64,000 nt of DNA, from the NCBI GenBank assembly GCA_002375695.1, contig DFMO01000011.1, forward strand, positions 330,028 through 394,027. Reading direction: 5' to 3'. The stretch's first letter is position 1. Each line of letters starts with the position of its first letter. Below the pieces are notes generated by a model. It made no database searches. It saw only the letters and a program-made list of their open reading frames with translations, and had not been told where the DNA came from. A program made the translations under genes and the position numbers. This stretch comes from Flavobacteriaceae bacterium UBA3591. GTDB taxonomy: Bacteria; Bacteroidota; Bacteroidia; Flavobacteriales; Flavobacteriaceae. Shown one piece after another: positions 27,446 through 33,645 of this stretch.

Positions 27446-29338
27446 ATGAACAAAATATATACAATCCTTTTACTCATAGCGGTTAGCACGACCATGGTTA
27501 CCGCTCAAAATAGTAAAACAAAAAAAGCAGACCAATATTACGAGCGACTACAATACGTAGAAGCTGCCGAAGCCTATCAAAAACTTTTGAAAAAAGGCGA
27601 AGGAAGTACCTACGTTTTTGAGCAGTTGGGAAACAGTTATTACTTTTTAAATAACACTCAACAAGCCGAAAAGTATTACAAACGCGTTGTAAAAAGAAAA
27701 AATGTAAACCCAGAAACTGTTTACAATTACGCACAATCACTTAAATCCAACGGTAAATTTGCAGATTACAATACCTATATGAAGCAGTTTGCACAGATGA
27801 AACCTAATGATTCGCGTGCAATTGCTTTTATGAAAAACCCAGACTACCTGCCAAAAATTATAGATGAAAAGGCACAAAAATACACTGCCAAAAATCTAGA
27901 AACTTTAAATTCTGAATATTCAGACTTTGGTGGCTTGGCTGTGGGTAGTGATTTTTACTTTACTTCTGCCAGAAACACATCGCGTAAAACTTACGGATGG
28001 AACGAAGAGCCATTTTTAGATATCTATAAGGCTTCTATTGTAGGCGGTGTAGAAAAAGATGAAGCTTTATTAAAAGGCGATGTAAATACAAAATATCACG
28101 AAAGTACCGTAGCAATTACTGCAGACGGAAAAAGAATGTATTTTGACCGTAATGATTACTACAACGGAAAATATAAAAAGAGCGATGAAGGCATTAACGA
28201 ATTAAGTATTTACTATGCCGAATTTGTTGAAGGGCAATGGACAAATATTCAACCAGTGCCATTTAACAGTCCAGAGTACTCAACCAGTCATCCTGCCTTA
28301 AGTCCAGACGGAAAAACATTGTACTTTACAAGCGACAGACCCGGTGGAAAAGGTAAAGCCGATATCTACAAAGTAAGCATTGCTGAAGATGGATCTTTTG
28401 GCGCTCCCGAAAATCTTGGCGACAATATCAATACCGAAGGTAGAGAAGGTTTTCCATTTGTAGATTCTGAAGGTACCCTATATTTTTCGAGCGACGCACA
28501 TTTAGGAATGGGCGGCTTGGACGTTTTTGCTGCAAAAGCAAAAGGCAACGGCTTTGGAGAGGTTAAAAATTTAGGCCTTGGCGTTAACAGTAGTGAAGAT
28601 GATTTTGCTTTTACGTTTAATGCAGCTACAAATGAAGGTTATGTTTCGTCTAACAGAGCAGGCGGAATGGGAAGCGATGATATTTATAAAATCACCAAAT
28701 TAGATATTTGCGAACTTATTTTAAATGTTATTGTAGTTGATGCTAGTAATGACGATCCTATTGCAGATGCGCGCTTAGATTTGTTCGACAATGTTGAAAA
28801 TAAATTAAAAAGCCAAAATACGGCAGCTAACGGAATAGGTAAACTTGTAGCAGCTTGTGATCAAGCACATGTGGTGCAAGCCTTTAAAGAAGGTTATGAA
28901 AGCAATGCTGAAACTGTACCAGCTTCAAAAGAAGGGGAAAAAAGCATTCGTATAGCACTACGCCCTATCGACGATATTGTTGAAGATGAAATGGTAAAAT
29001 TAAACCCAATTTTATTCGATTTTGACAAGCACAACATAAAGCCACAAGCTGCTTTTGAATTGGATAAGCTTGTTCAATTAATGAAAAAACACCCAGAAAT
29101 GGTGATAAAAGTTGAAGGCCATACAGACAACCGGGGTTCTGCGGCTTACAACATGAATTTATCTAACAGACGTGCAAAAAGCACGGTTCAATATGTAATT
29201 TCAAAAGGAATTGCAAAAGACCGCATTAGCGGCGAAGGTTTTGGCGAAAGCAGACCAGCCGTAGATTGTGGCGCAAATTGTACCGAGGCTGAGCACCAGA
29301 AAAACAGACGATCAGACTTTATTATTGTTAAAAAATAA
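27446..29338 (+). CDS. OmpA family protein with TPR and PD40 repeats
   Basis: This is a 630-aa envelope protein. A signal peptide (TILLLIAVSTTMVTAQ) is followed by TPR-like helices (about residues 25-120, AEAYQKLLKKGE, QAEKYYKRVVKRK). A PD40/WD40-like propeller (about 150-420) has repeats SPDGKTLYFTSDRPGGKGKADIYKV and FSSDAHLGMGGLDVFAAK. A carboxypeptidase-regulatory-like domain (about 430-510) and a C-terminal OmpA domain (about 515-630) follow, the latter with LFDFDKHNIKP, KVEGHTDNRGS and NRRAKSTVQYVISKGI for peptidoglycan binding. This is the PorE/SprE-like layout that ties T9SS components to the cell wall. It ends the cargo operon and is followed by a terminator. Confidence 0.92.
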   Translation: MNKIYTILLLIAVSTTMVTAQNSKTKKADQYYERLQYVEAAEAYQKLLKKGEGSTYVFEQLGNSYYFLNNTQQAEKYYKRVVKRKNVNPETVYNYAQSLKSNGKFADYNTYMKQFAQMKPNDSRAIAFMKNPDYLPKIIDEKAQKYTAKNLETLNSEYSDFGGLAVGSDFYFTSARNTSRKTYGWNEEPFLDIYKASIVGGVEKDEALLKGDVNTKYHESTVAITADGKRMYFDRNDYYNGKYKKSDEGINELSIYYAEFVEGQWTNIQPVPFNSPEYSTSHPALSPDGKTLYFTSDRPGGKGKADIYKVSIAEDGSFGAPENLGDNINTEGREGFPFVDSEGTLYFSSDAHLGMGGLDVFAAKAKGNGFGEVKNLGLGVNSSEDDFAFTFNAATNEGYVSSNRAGGMGSDDIYKITKLDICELILNVIVVDASNDDPIADARLDLFDNVENKLKSQNTAANGIGKLVAACDQAHVVQAFKEGYESNAETVPASKEGEKSIRIALRPIDDIVEDEMVKLNPILFDFDKHNIKPQAAFELDKLVQLMKKHPEMVIKVEGHTDNRGSAAYNMNLSNRRAKSTVQYVISKGIAKDRISGEGFGESRPAVDCGANCTEAEHQKNRRSDFIIVKK

Positions 29339-29380
29339 TTCCTGAAAGTTTAATAGATAAAACTTGGTAACCAACCAAAA

Positions 29381-29424
29381 AAAGACCCTCGCCTATTTGA
29401 GCATTCAAATAGCGAGGGTTTTTA
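29381..29424 (+). terminator. Terminator of the adhesin-PorP-OmpA operon
   Basis: A 15-bp stem with one bulged C: ACCCTCGCCTATTTGA (29385-29400) pairs with TCAAATAGCGAGGGT (29405-29419). The loop is 4 nt (GCAT), followed by a T run. It lies about 45 bp after the stop codon. Confidence 0.82.
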
Positions 29425-29443
29425 ATTTATTACAATTTTAAAA

Positions 29444-29491
29444 CTACGCAACCACCAAATTATTGTGAATTTGATAGAAAGTAGAAACTCC
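29444..29491 (-). pseudogene. 3' scrap of a choice-of-anchor J/DUF5689-type gene
   Basis: Read leftward, these 16 codons give GVSTFYQIHNNLVVA and a TAG stop. The intact gene at 32233 ends GVSTTYQIDNISVVE plus stop, so the two match closely in residues and spacing. The rest of this copy is missing. It appears to be the leftover end of a deleted or rearranged paralogue, now at the left border of the REP island. Confidence 0.6.
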
Positions 29492-29549
29492 GTTGATACG
29501 GGATGAAGGAGTTTTGTCACATGTTTTTAAGCTTGTTTGTTGTGGAGCA

Positions 29550-29564
29550 CGAGCGGGACGCTCG
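29550..29564 (+). repeat. REP-like palindrome, GAGCG family
   Basis: CGAGCG-GGA-CGCTCG hairpin followed by the tail CGGGAGCGGGGGG, which is shared by the other REP family in this island. Plus orientation. Confidence 0.75.
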
Positions 29565-29613
29565 CGGGAGCGGGGGGCCTCCCTCGTCGGATGCAAGGCC
29601 GCCGAACTGGTAT

Positions 29614-30057
29614 TTACTTATCACAATAATTAAGCTTTATTATTTCTCCATTATAAAGTTCAAGAATCAAGTGTTCCTTTTTTATTTGGTCCATTGCTGA
29701 TATTGAGTCTTTGAATTTTAAAATATATCGGGCTGTACGAAATCGAATATTCATATAATTATTTATTTTTTCCAAATCGATAAGAAACTCATTATCATCG
29801 ACAGTATCATTTCCTTCAACAACAATAACTCGTTTAATATTACTTTTGAATCGGTTAGATACTATATGTTCCCCACGAATTTTTTCTATGATTAAAGGTT
29901 CTTTTATTTCATAAAACACGGGACTTCTTGAAGGAACGTCTACAGGAAGATTTAATTTATTTACAGAATAACAAAAGGAAGATTTCTTAACACATCCTAA
30001 AAGTGAAAATGTTAATATGAAACAAAAAAATAAATATCCTTTAATTTCCAATCCCAT
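29614..30057 (-). CDS. Hypothetical lipoprotein
   Basis: This is a protein of about 147 aa starting MGLEIKGYLFFCFILTF, with lipobox SLLGC (Cys22). The mature part includes DVPSRSPVFYEIKEPLIIEKIRGEHIVSN, RVIVVEGNDTVDDNEFLIDLEKINNYMNI and a C-terminal KKEHLILELYNGEIIKLNYCDK. No known family was recognised. An upstream in-frame ATG at 30084 would add nine residues. The 30057 start is preferred because the upstream DNA reads as the end of another protein in a different frame, giving a short overlap typical of coupled genes. It lies inside the REP island and was probably the last gene of a small leftward operon that the RAYT disrupted. Confidence 0.7.
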   Translation of the reverse strand: MGLEIKGYLFFCFILTFSLLGCVKKSSFCYSVNKLNLPVDVPSRSPVFYEIKEPLIIEKIRGEHIVSNRFKSNIKRVIVVEGNDTVDDNEFLIDLEKINNYMNIRFRTARYILKFKDSISAMDQIKKEHLILELYNGEIIKLNYCDK

Positions 30058-30190
30058 ATGCTTTAAAGTATTTTTGGATTTCATTTGAAGTTAAAAATTT
30101 ACCATAGTATTCATAAGTATTTATTTTATAACCTTTACTGGTGCCATGCCAACTCCAATGATTGATTTCTGCTCTGGTAGCTCTGTATTT
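30041..30190 (-). pseudogene. 3' remnant of a small gene cut by the REP/RAYT unit
   Basis: In the frame ending at TAA 30041-30043, about 48 codons read YRATRAEINHWSWHGTSKGY then KINTYEYYGKFLTSNEIQKY and FKAYGIGN. The composition looks like real protein and the stop overlaps the start of the lipoprotein gene by 17 bp. Upstream the frame runs into a REP palindrome, so the 5' part is missing. It may be the second half of the gene whose start survives at 31227-31298. No family was recognised. A second open frame across the same DNA (ending GVGMAPVKVIK) is possible, which lowers confidence. Confidence 0.5.
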
Positions 30191-30202
30191 CCCCCGCTGG
30201 TG

Positions 30203-30217
30203 CGCGATTGCATCGCG
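30203..30217 (-). repeat. REP palindrome, CGCGATGCAATCGCG family (minus orientation)
   Basis: CGCGAT-TGC-ATCGCG hairpin. On the minus strand it is followed by ACCAGCGGGGG, corresponding to the tail seen on the plus strand right of the RAYT. Orientation is therefore opposite to the right-hand copies. Confidence 0.8.
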
Positions 30218-30253
30218 TACCTTATCATTTCTTTTTTGATTGACAATCCAAAT

Positions 30254-30328
30254 TCAACCAAAATACCGAAATACCACGATATTATCCAACAATCCTTTTT
30301 CAGCTGCATAATCCGAAGCACTGCTAAC
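30254..30328 (-). pseudogene. C-terminal remnant of a RAYT transposase
   Basis: These 25 codons read VSSASDYAAEKGLLDNIVVF then RYFG and a TGA stop, nearly the same as the end of the intact RAYT (SSASDYADEKGLLDDIVVFQYYG). The upstream part of this copy is absent. Its 3' flank up to the REP at 30203 is of the same type as in the deletion derivative at 31851-31965. Confidence 0.85.
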
Positions 30329-30419
30329 ACTCTGCACTTCATAAAATTAAATGGACATGGCTTGTCAAAACTCGGGAGGCCATACGATGCTCCAAACAAT
30401 TGTTCAGACACGGCTGGAG

Positions 30420-30434
30420 CGCGATTGCATCGCG
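30420..30434 (-). repeat. REP palindrome, CGCGATGCAATCGCG family (minus orientation)
   Basis: CGCGAT-TGC-ATCGCG hairpin 38 bp beyond the stop of the intact RAYT. This is the 3'-side palindrome of the RAYT unit. Confidence 0.8.
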
Positions 30435-30472
30435 TTCCTTGTTTAAATTTAAATAAACTTTCCTATCCCGAT

Positions 30473-31036
30473 TCAACCATAATATTGGAATACTACAATA
30501 TCATCCAATAATCCTTTTTCATCCGCATAATCCGAAGCACTGCTATAAACATAATCCTGAGCTCTATAAACCAATCCAGCCTCGACGGGATTATTGTGGA
30601 CATAACTGATCTTCTCCCAAATAACCTTGTTGCTCCAAAGTTCGATAGGCTTGTTATCATGTCTCCAAAATTGATACTTCTTCACATTGGATGATTTTGC
30701 CGCAGCAATTTTAAATTGCTCCATAAGAAATTCCTTTCGACTTTCTTGTGGATTCTCCTGTATGGCTTTTACGACCGCCTTGCTCGTAAACCGTTTAAAA
30801 TCTCCCAACAGCAGCGACGGATGCTGACCTTTTATACTTCGAAATACCAAGTGGACATGATTTGTCATAATACACCACGCAATTATTTCCATTCCCTTTT
30901 CTTTTTGACAATACGAAAGGCTTTGCAATAAAATATCTTTGTACTCATTGCGGGTGAAAACATCAAGCCATTCCACCACGGCAAAGCTTACGAAATAAAG
31001 TCCTTCAGAATTATGGAATTTATAATTGCGACTCAT
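30473..31036 (-). CDS. REP-associated tyrosine transposase (RAYT, IS200-like Y1 family)
   Basis: This is a 187-aa single-strand DNA nuclease/transposase of the Y1_Tnp family. The HUH metal-binding motif is NHVHLVF at about residues 59-65. The usual RAYT C-terminal block ISYVHNNPVEAGLVYRAQDYVYSSASDY is present. RAYTs cut and join REP palindromes, and this one is flanked by REPs of inverted orientation: 30420 and 30203 on its 3' side and the array at 31143-31214 on its 5' side. The frame is intact with ATG 31036, so it may be active. Unlike insertion sequences, RAYTs are often single-copy domesticated genes that spread REPs. It appears to sit inside a disrupted small gene. Confidence 0.92.
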   Translation of the reverse strand: MSRNYKFHNSEGLYFVSFAVVEWLDVFTRNEYKDILLQSLSYCQKEKGMEIIAWCIMTNHVHLVFRSIKGQHPSLLLGDFKRFTSKAVVKAIQENPQESRKEFLMEQFKIAAAKSSNVKKYQFWRHDNKPIELWSNKVIWEKISYVHNNPVEAGLVYRAQDYVYSSASDYADEKGLLDDIVVFQYYG

Positions 31037-31168
31037 ATTTTAAAGATATTGTTATTTCTTAATATCAGAAAAACACAGGCTGTTAAATGATATCGAAACA
31101 TGAAAAGTTAGTGCTGTCACTACATTAAAGCTTGGGAGACCACGCGATGCAATCGCGCGGGAGCGGGG
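31036..31168 (-). repeat. RAYT 5'-flank repeat, copy 1
   Basis: From the RAYT start codon through ATATCGAAACATGAAAAGTT to the first REP palindrome, this stretch is almost the same as 31965-32097, with only a handful of substitutions and one 1-bp length difference. It defines the conserved 5' end of the RAYT unit. Confidence 0.85.
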
Positions 31169-31226
31169 GATGCAATCGCGCGGGAGCGGGGGGAGACCAC
31201 GCGATGCAATCGCGCGGGAGCGGGGG
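31133..31226 (+). repeat. Tandem REP array right of the RAYT
   Basis: Two full units (GGGAGACCACGCGATGCAAT...CGCGCGGGAGCGGGGG) with hairpins at 31143-31157 and 31200-31214, separated by a truncated unit (31169-31190) that keeps only the second half of the palindrome and the GGGAGCGGGG tail. All are in plus orientation. Confidence 0.85.
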
Positions 31227-31298
31227 TATCTGGTTTCCAGATTGGGAAAAACTTTTTATTGATATGAGAAATAAGAATACGGTTATAATTATCTGCAT
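31227..31298 (-). pseudogene. 5' remnant of an exported-protein gene cut by the REP array
   Basis: From ATG 31298 the minus strand encodes MQIIITVFLFLISIKSFSQS and then GNQIP, a clear signal peptide of the Bacteroidota type. The frame then runs into the REP array and yields only palindrome-derived residues until a stop at 31125. It starts 18 bp after the stop of the 31316-31765 gene. With the remnant at 30041-30190 it probably represents one gene split by the RAYT unit. Confidence 0.6.
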
Positions 31299-31315
31299 AT
31301 ATTGGCAACGCAGTT

Positions 31316-31765
31316 TTAATTCCACTTATCAATACGGGTTATATCTTTAATTGTTCCGCTCCATAGTCCCATATGACCAAACAAGGTCATATCATAAGTT
31401 CCTTCAATTAAAAAATAGCTTTTATTAAATCTATATTTTTTAATCTTTTCCCAAGACTCGTCGGTAAATGTTACCCATAAACCATTTTTGTGAATTGATT
31501 TTTTGTAATCATCCTTATGAAGGTAAATCGCATTTCCCTCAAACTCAAGATTCAGAAAGCCTATAACCCGAACTTTTTTATTATGGTATTTTTCTGGAGT
31601 TGCTATTAAATTTATTATTGAACCCGAAAAATCAGATAAGTAAAAATCTTCAGTAACATTAGGTTTTATGGGCTTTTGGGTGTTAATCGAATCCTGAGAA
31701 AAGCCATAGAATGAAATTATAAAAAAAATAAAAATCATCCCCATTCTTAAAAAGTTTGTTTCCAT
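31316..31765 (-). CDS. Hypothetical exported protein
   Basis: This is a 149-aa protein with a signal peptide (MGMIFIFFIISFYGFSQD; start at residue 1 or 8). The mature domain begins YLSDFSGSIINLIATPEKYHNKKVRVIGFLNLEFEGNAIYLHKDDYKKSI and continues NGLWVTFTDESWEKIKKYRFNKSYFLIEGTYD. This pattern of a small beta-barrel (KVRVIGFL ... EGTYD) resembles OB-fold periplasmic proteins, and similar short genes are frequent in Bacteroidota. The function is unknown. It is the first surviving gene of the leftward group disrupted by the RAYT. Confidence 0.72.
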   Translation of the reverse strand: METNFLRMGMIFIFFIISFYGFSQDSINTQKPIKPNVTEDFYLSDFSGSIINLIATPEKYHNKKVRVIGFLNLEFEGNAIYLHKDDYKKSIHKNGLWVTFTDESWEKIKKYRFNKSYFLIEGTYDMTLFGHMGLWSGTIKDITRIDKWN

Positions 31766-31850
31766 CTTAATATTGTGTTTTAAAATATACGTTACTTGGT
31801 ACAGTTATTCGATAAACACGTTCATTGGAATCTGCTCTCCCCCGCTGGTG

Positions 31851-31965
31851 CGCAATTGTATCGCGTTCCTTACCATTTCTTTTTTATAGACCATCCAGTT
31901 TCTCCCACCGCAAAACTCACAAAATAAAGACCTTCTGGATTATGAAACTTGTAGTTGCGACTCAT
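31851..31965 (-). pseudogene. Internally deleted RAYT derivative (MITE-like)
   Basis: From ATG 31965 the minus strand reads MSRNYKFHNPEGLYFVSFAV, matching the first 20 residues of the intact RAYT. It then jumps to sequence matching the 3' flank of the RAYT remnant (AAAAAAGAAATG-rTAAGG) and a decayed REP (CGCAATTGTATCGCG, 31851-31865). Codons about 21 to the stop are deleted. With its REP at 32071 it forms a short unit of about 250 bp with both RAYT ends and no coding capacity. Confidence 0.85.
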
Positions 31966-32097
31966 GTTTTAAAGATATTGTTATTTCTTAATATCTGAAA
32001 AACAAAGGTTGCAAATGATATCGAAACATGAAAAGTTAGTGCTGTCACTACATTAAAGCTTGGGAGACCACGCGATGCAATCGCGCGGGAGCAGGGA
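31965..32097 (-). repeat. RAYT 5'-flank repeat, copy 2, with REP palindrome
   Basis: Nearly identical to 31036-31168. Contains the REP hairpin CGCGAT-GCA-ATCGCG at 32071-32085 in plus orientation. This is the 5' end of the deletion derivative. Confidence 0.85.
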
Positions 32098-32100
32098 ACA

Positions 32101-32115
32101 CGAGCGGGACGCTCG
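32101..32115 (+). repeat. REP-like palindrome, GAGCG family
   Basis: CGAGCG-GGA-CGCTCG hairpin followed by CGCTAGCGGAGGG, a diverged form of the shared tail. It directly abuts the CGCGAT-type REP unit. Confidence 0.75.
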
Positions 32116-32160
32116 CGCTAGCGGAGGGTATTTCTCAAACTTCATAACAAAGAAGGGTTC

Positions 32161-32179
32161 CGCGAGCGAGACGCTCGCG
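32161..32179 (+). repeat. REP-like palindrome, GAGCG family
   Basis: CGCGAGCG-AGA-CGCTCGCG hairpin (8-bp stem) followed by GGGAGCGGAGAG. It is the rightmost palindrome, about 50 bp before the stop of the DUF5689 gene. Confidence 0.78.
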
Positions 32180-32232
32180 GGAGCGGAGAGCAATTGCCCG
32201 CTAGTAGAATATTAATTTGTAAAAGCTGAAAA

Positions 32233-33609
32233 CTATTCAACCACCGAAATATTATCAATTTGATAGGTAGTAGAAACTCCGTTTGACGCACCTAAATATT
32301 GAAAAGCCAAATACACAACTTGGCCAGCAAATGAGGATAGGTCAATATTGCCCGAAGGTGTAAATTCTGAACCGTATCCACTTGTATGACCGGTAGAAAT
32401 CTCAGCGTTTAAATCGGTCCATGTAGCTGCCGAAATATCACTTTCAAAATCTGTTGAAATTTTTACAAATAGGCCGTCGCCGTTGTAAAAGCCGTCATTA
32501 GTTTCAAAAGTCAAGGTAGGCGCAGTACCGGCTGGTAAAATTAATCCTGGGGTGATTAGCCATACTTCACACGGGTTTTCATTTGAATTATAAGCCGAAA
32601 CTTGCGCATACTTACTTGAATTAAATTCTTCTACATTAAATAAAACATCGCCATCATTGATATTCTTATTAATCCACCCTTCAATATTTACCGGAACATC
32701 TGCAGGCTGATTTTCAAAATTCTCGCTAAATGGCAACATTACAGCACCACCGGTACCGCCACCCATGCTGCAGCGTTCACCATCCATTTGCACATCGTCC
32801 AAATCGCGAATAAATAGTTGTGCATCATTATTAAATCTACTTAAAACTGCCGTTAAACTACCATTACCTTCGGGCAATAAAATTCCTTTAAAATCTGCAA
32901 ATCCACTGGTTCGCAATGAAATAAGCTCTTCATCGCAGTTTTCTACATCTCTGTTAACCCCATATGTATTATCGGGGTTGGCATAATGTTTTATCCCGGC
33001 AAGCCCTTCAGGGAACTGGACATTTTCAAATTTAACTAAGGTATTTAATAGATTGGCATTATTATCATTGTCTGCGGCTACAGGAATGGTTACAAGCCGC
33101 GGTACAATGGTATCGGTTATGGTTGAGCGAAGCATTCGTTCTTCAAAATCTTCGATATTAATTCGTCCAATTTCATCTCCATCAAGCGTGCCAATTGTGG
33201 GCAAATCGGCATACTGACCAATATATAACCCGTCTACGCGAAAATAAATTTTTCGACCTGGTTCAAATTTAGTATATAAATTAGTTGCATCGGTTGAAAT
33301 AGCCACCCCAGCAGTAGGATTTTCAGGAAAGTCTTGAATTACCAAAGTTTTGTAAAAATTACCAGTTTCATCGCTAGATATTACATAAGCTTCAATATAT
33401 AATGGTCTATTTGAACCTTCTCCGGCTTCAATTATTTTAGGCTCGTACCCCCTGTAGCGCTCTTTTATAGAAATAATAGTTTCATTTACCTCTACATCGG
33501 GCTCTTCAACATTTATCTCGGGTATGTTGTAATCATCGTCGTGAATACATGCTATTAGCAGCCAAGTTGACAAAAAGCTTAGCCAAGCAATGTGTTTAAA
33601 TGTTTTCAT
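32233..33609 (-). CDS. DUF5689 domain lipoprotein with choice-of-anchor J domain
   Basis: This is a 458-aa surface lipoprotein with lipobox LLIAC (Cys21). Residues about 40-280 form the DUF5689 region (TIISIKERYRGYEPKIIEAGEG, LYIEAYVISSDETGNFYKTLVIQD, YFRVDGLYIGQYADLPTIG), which resembles an OB-fold or YhcR-type domain. The C-terminal 165 residues form a jelly-roll choice-of-anchor J domain (FSENFENQPADVP, FETNDGFYNGDGLFVKIST, VYLAFQYLGASNGVSTTYQIDNI). It lies 36 bp downstream of a TonB receptor on the same strand, so it likely captures ligand for that receptor. The ligand is unknown. Confidence 0.85.
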   Translation of the reverse strand: MKTFKHIAWLSFLSTWLLIACIHDDDYNIPEINVEEPDVEVNETIISIKERYRGYEPKIIEAGEGSNRPLYIEAYVISSDETGNFYKTLVIQDFPENPTAGVAISTDATNLYTKFEPGRKIYFRVDGLYIGQYADLPTIGTLDGDEIGRINIEDFEERMLRSTITDTIVPRLVTIPVAADNDNNANLLNTLVKFENVQFPEGLAGIKHYANPDNTYGVNRDVENCDEELISLRTSGFADFKGILLPEGNGSLTAVLSRFNNDAQLFIRDLDDVQMDGERCSMGGGTGGAVMLPFSENFENQPADVPVNIEGWINKNINDGDVLFNVEEFNSSKYAQVSAYNSNENPCEVWLITPGLILPAGTAPTLTFETNDGFYNGDGLFVKISTDFESDISAATWTDLNAEISTGHTSGYGSEFTPSGNIDLSSFAGQVVYLAFQYLGASNGVSTTYQIDNISVVE

Positions 33610-33645
33610 TTTGAATAATATTTTAATTCAACATAATTGAAGTGT

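Noticed and set aside
30121..30411. 96-codon minus-strand frame across the RAYT scrap
   Set aside because: Spans a REP and a RAYT fragment in the wrong frame; it is a chance fusion, though its end (GVGMAPVKVIK) cannot be fully excluded as coding.
31125..31226. Coding frames through the tandem REP array in several frames
   Set aside because: The translations (PRDCIAWSP, APARLH repeats) are palindrome-derived; repeats simply lack stops.
31133..31226. Possible CRISPR array
   Set aside because: Units are nearly tandem without unique spacers, are palindromic with a G-rich tail, and flank a RAYT; no cas genes are present.
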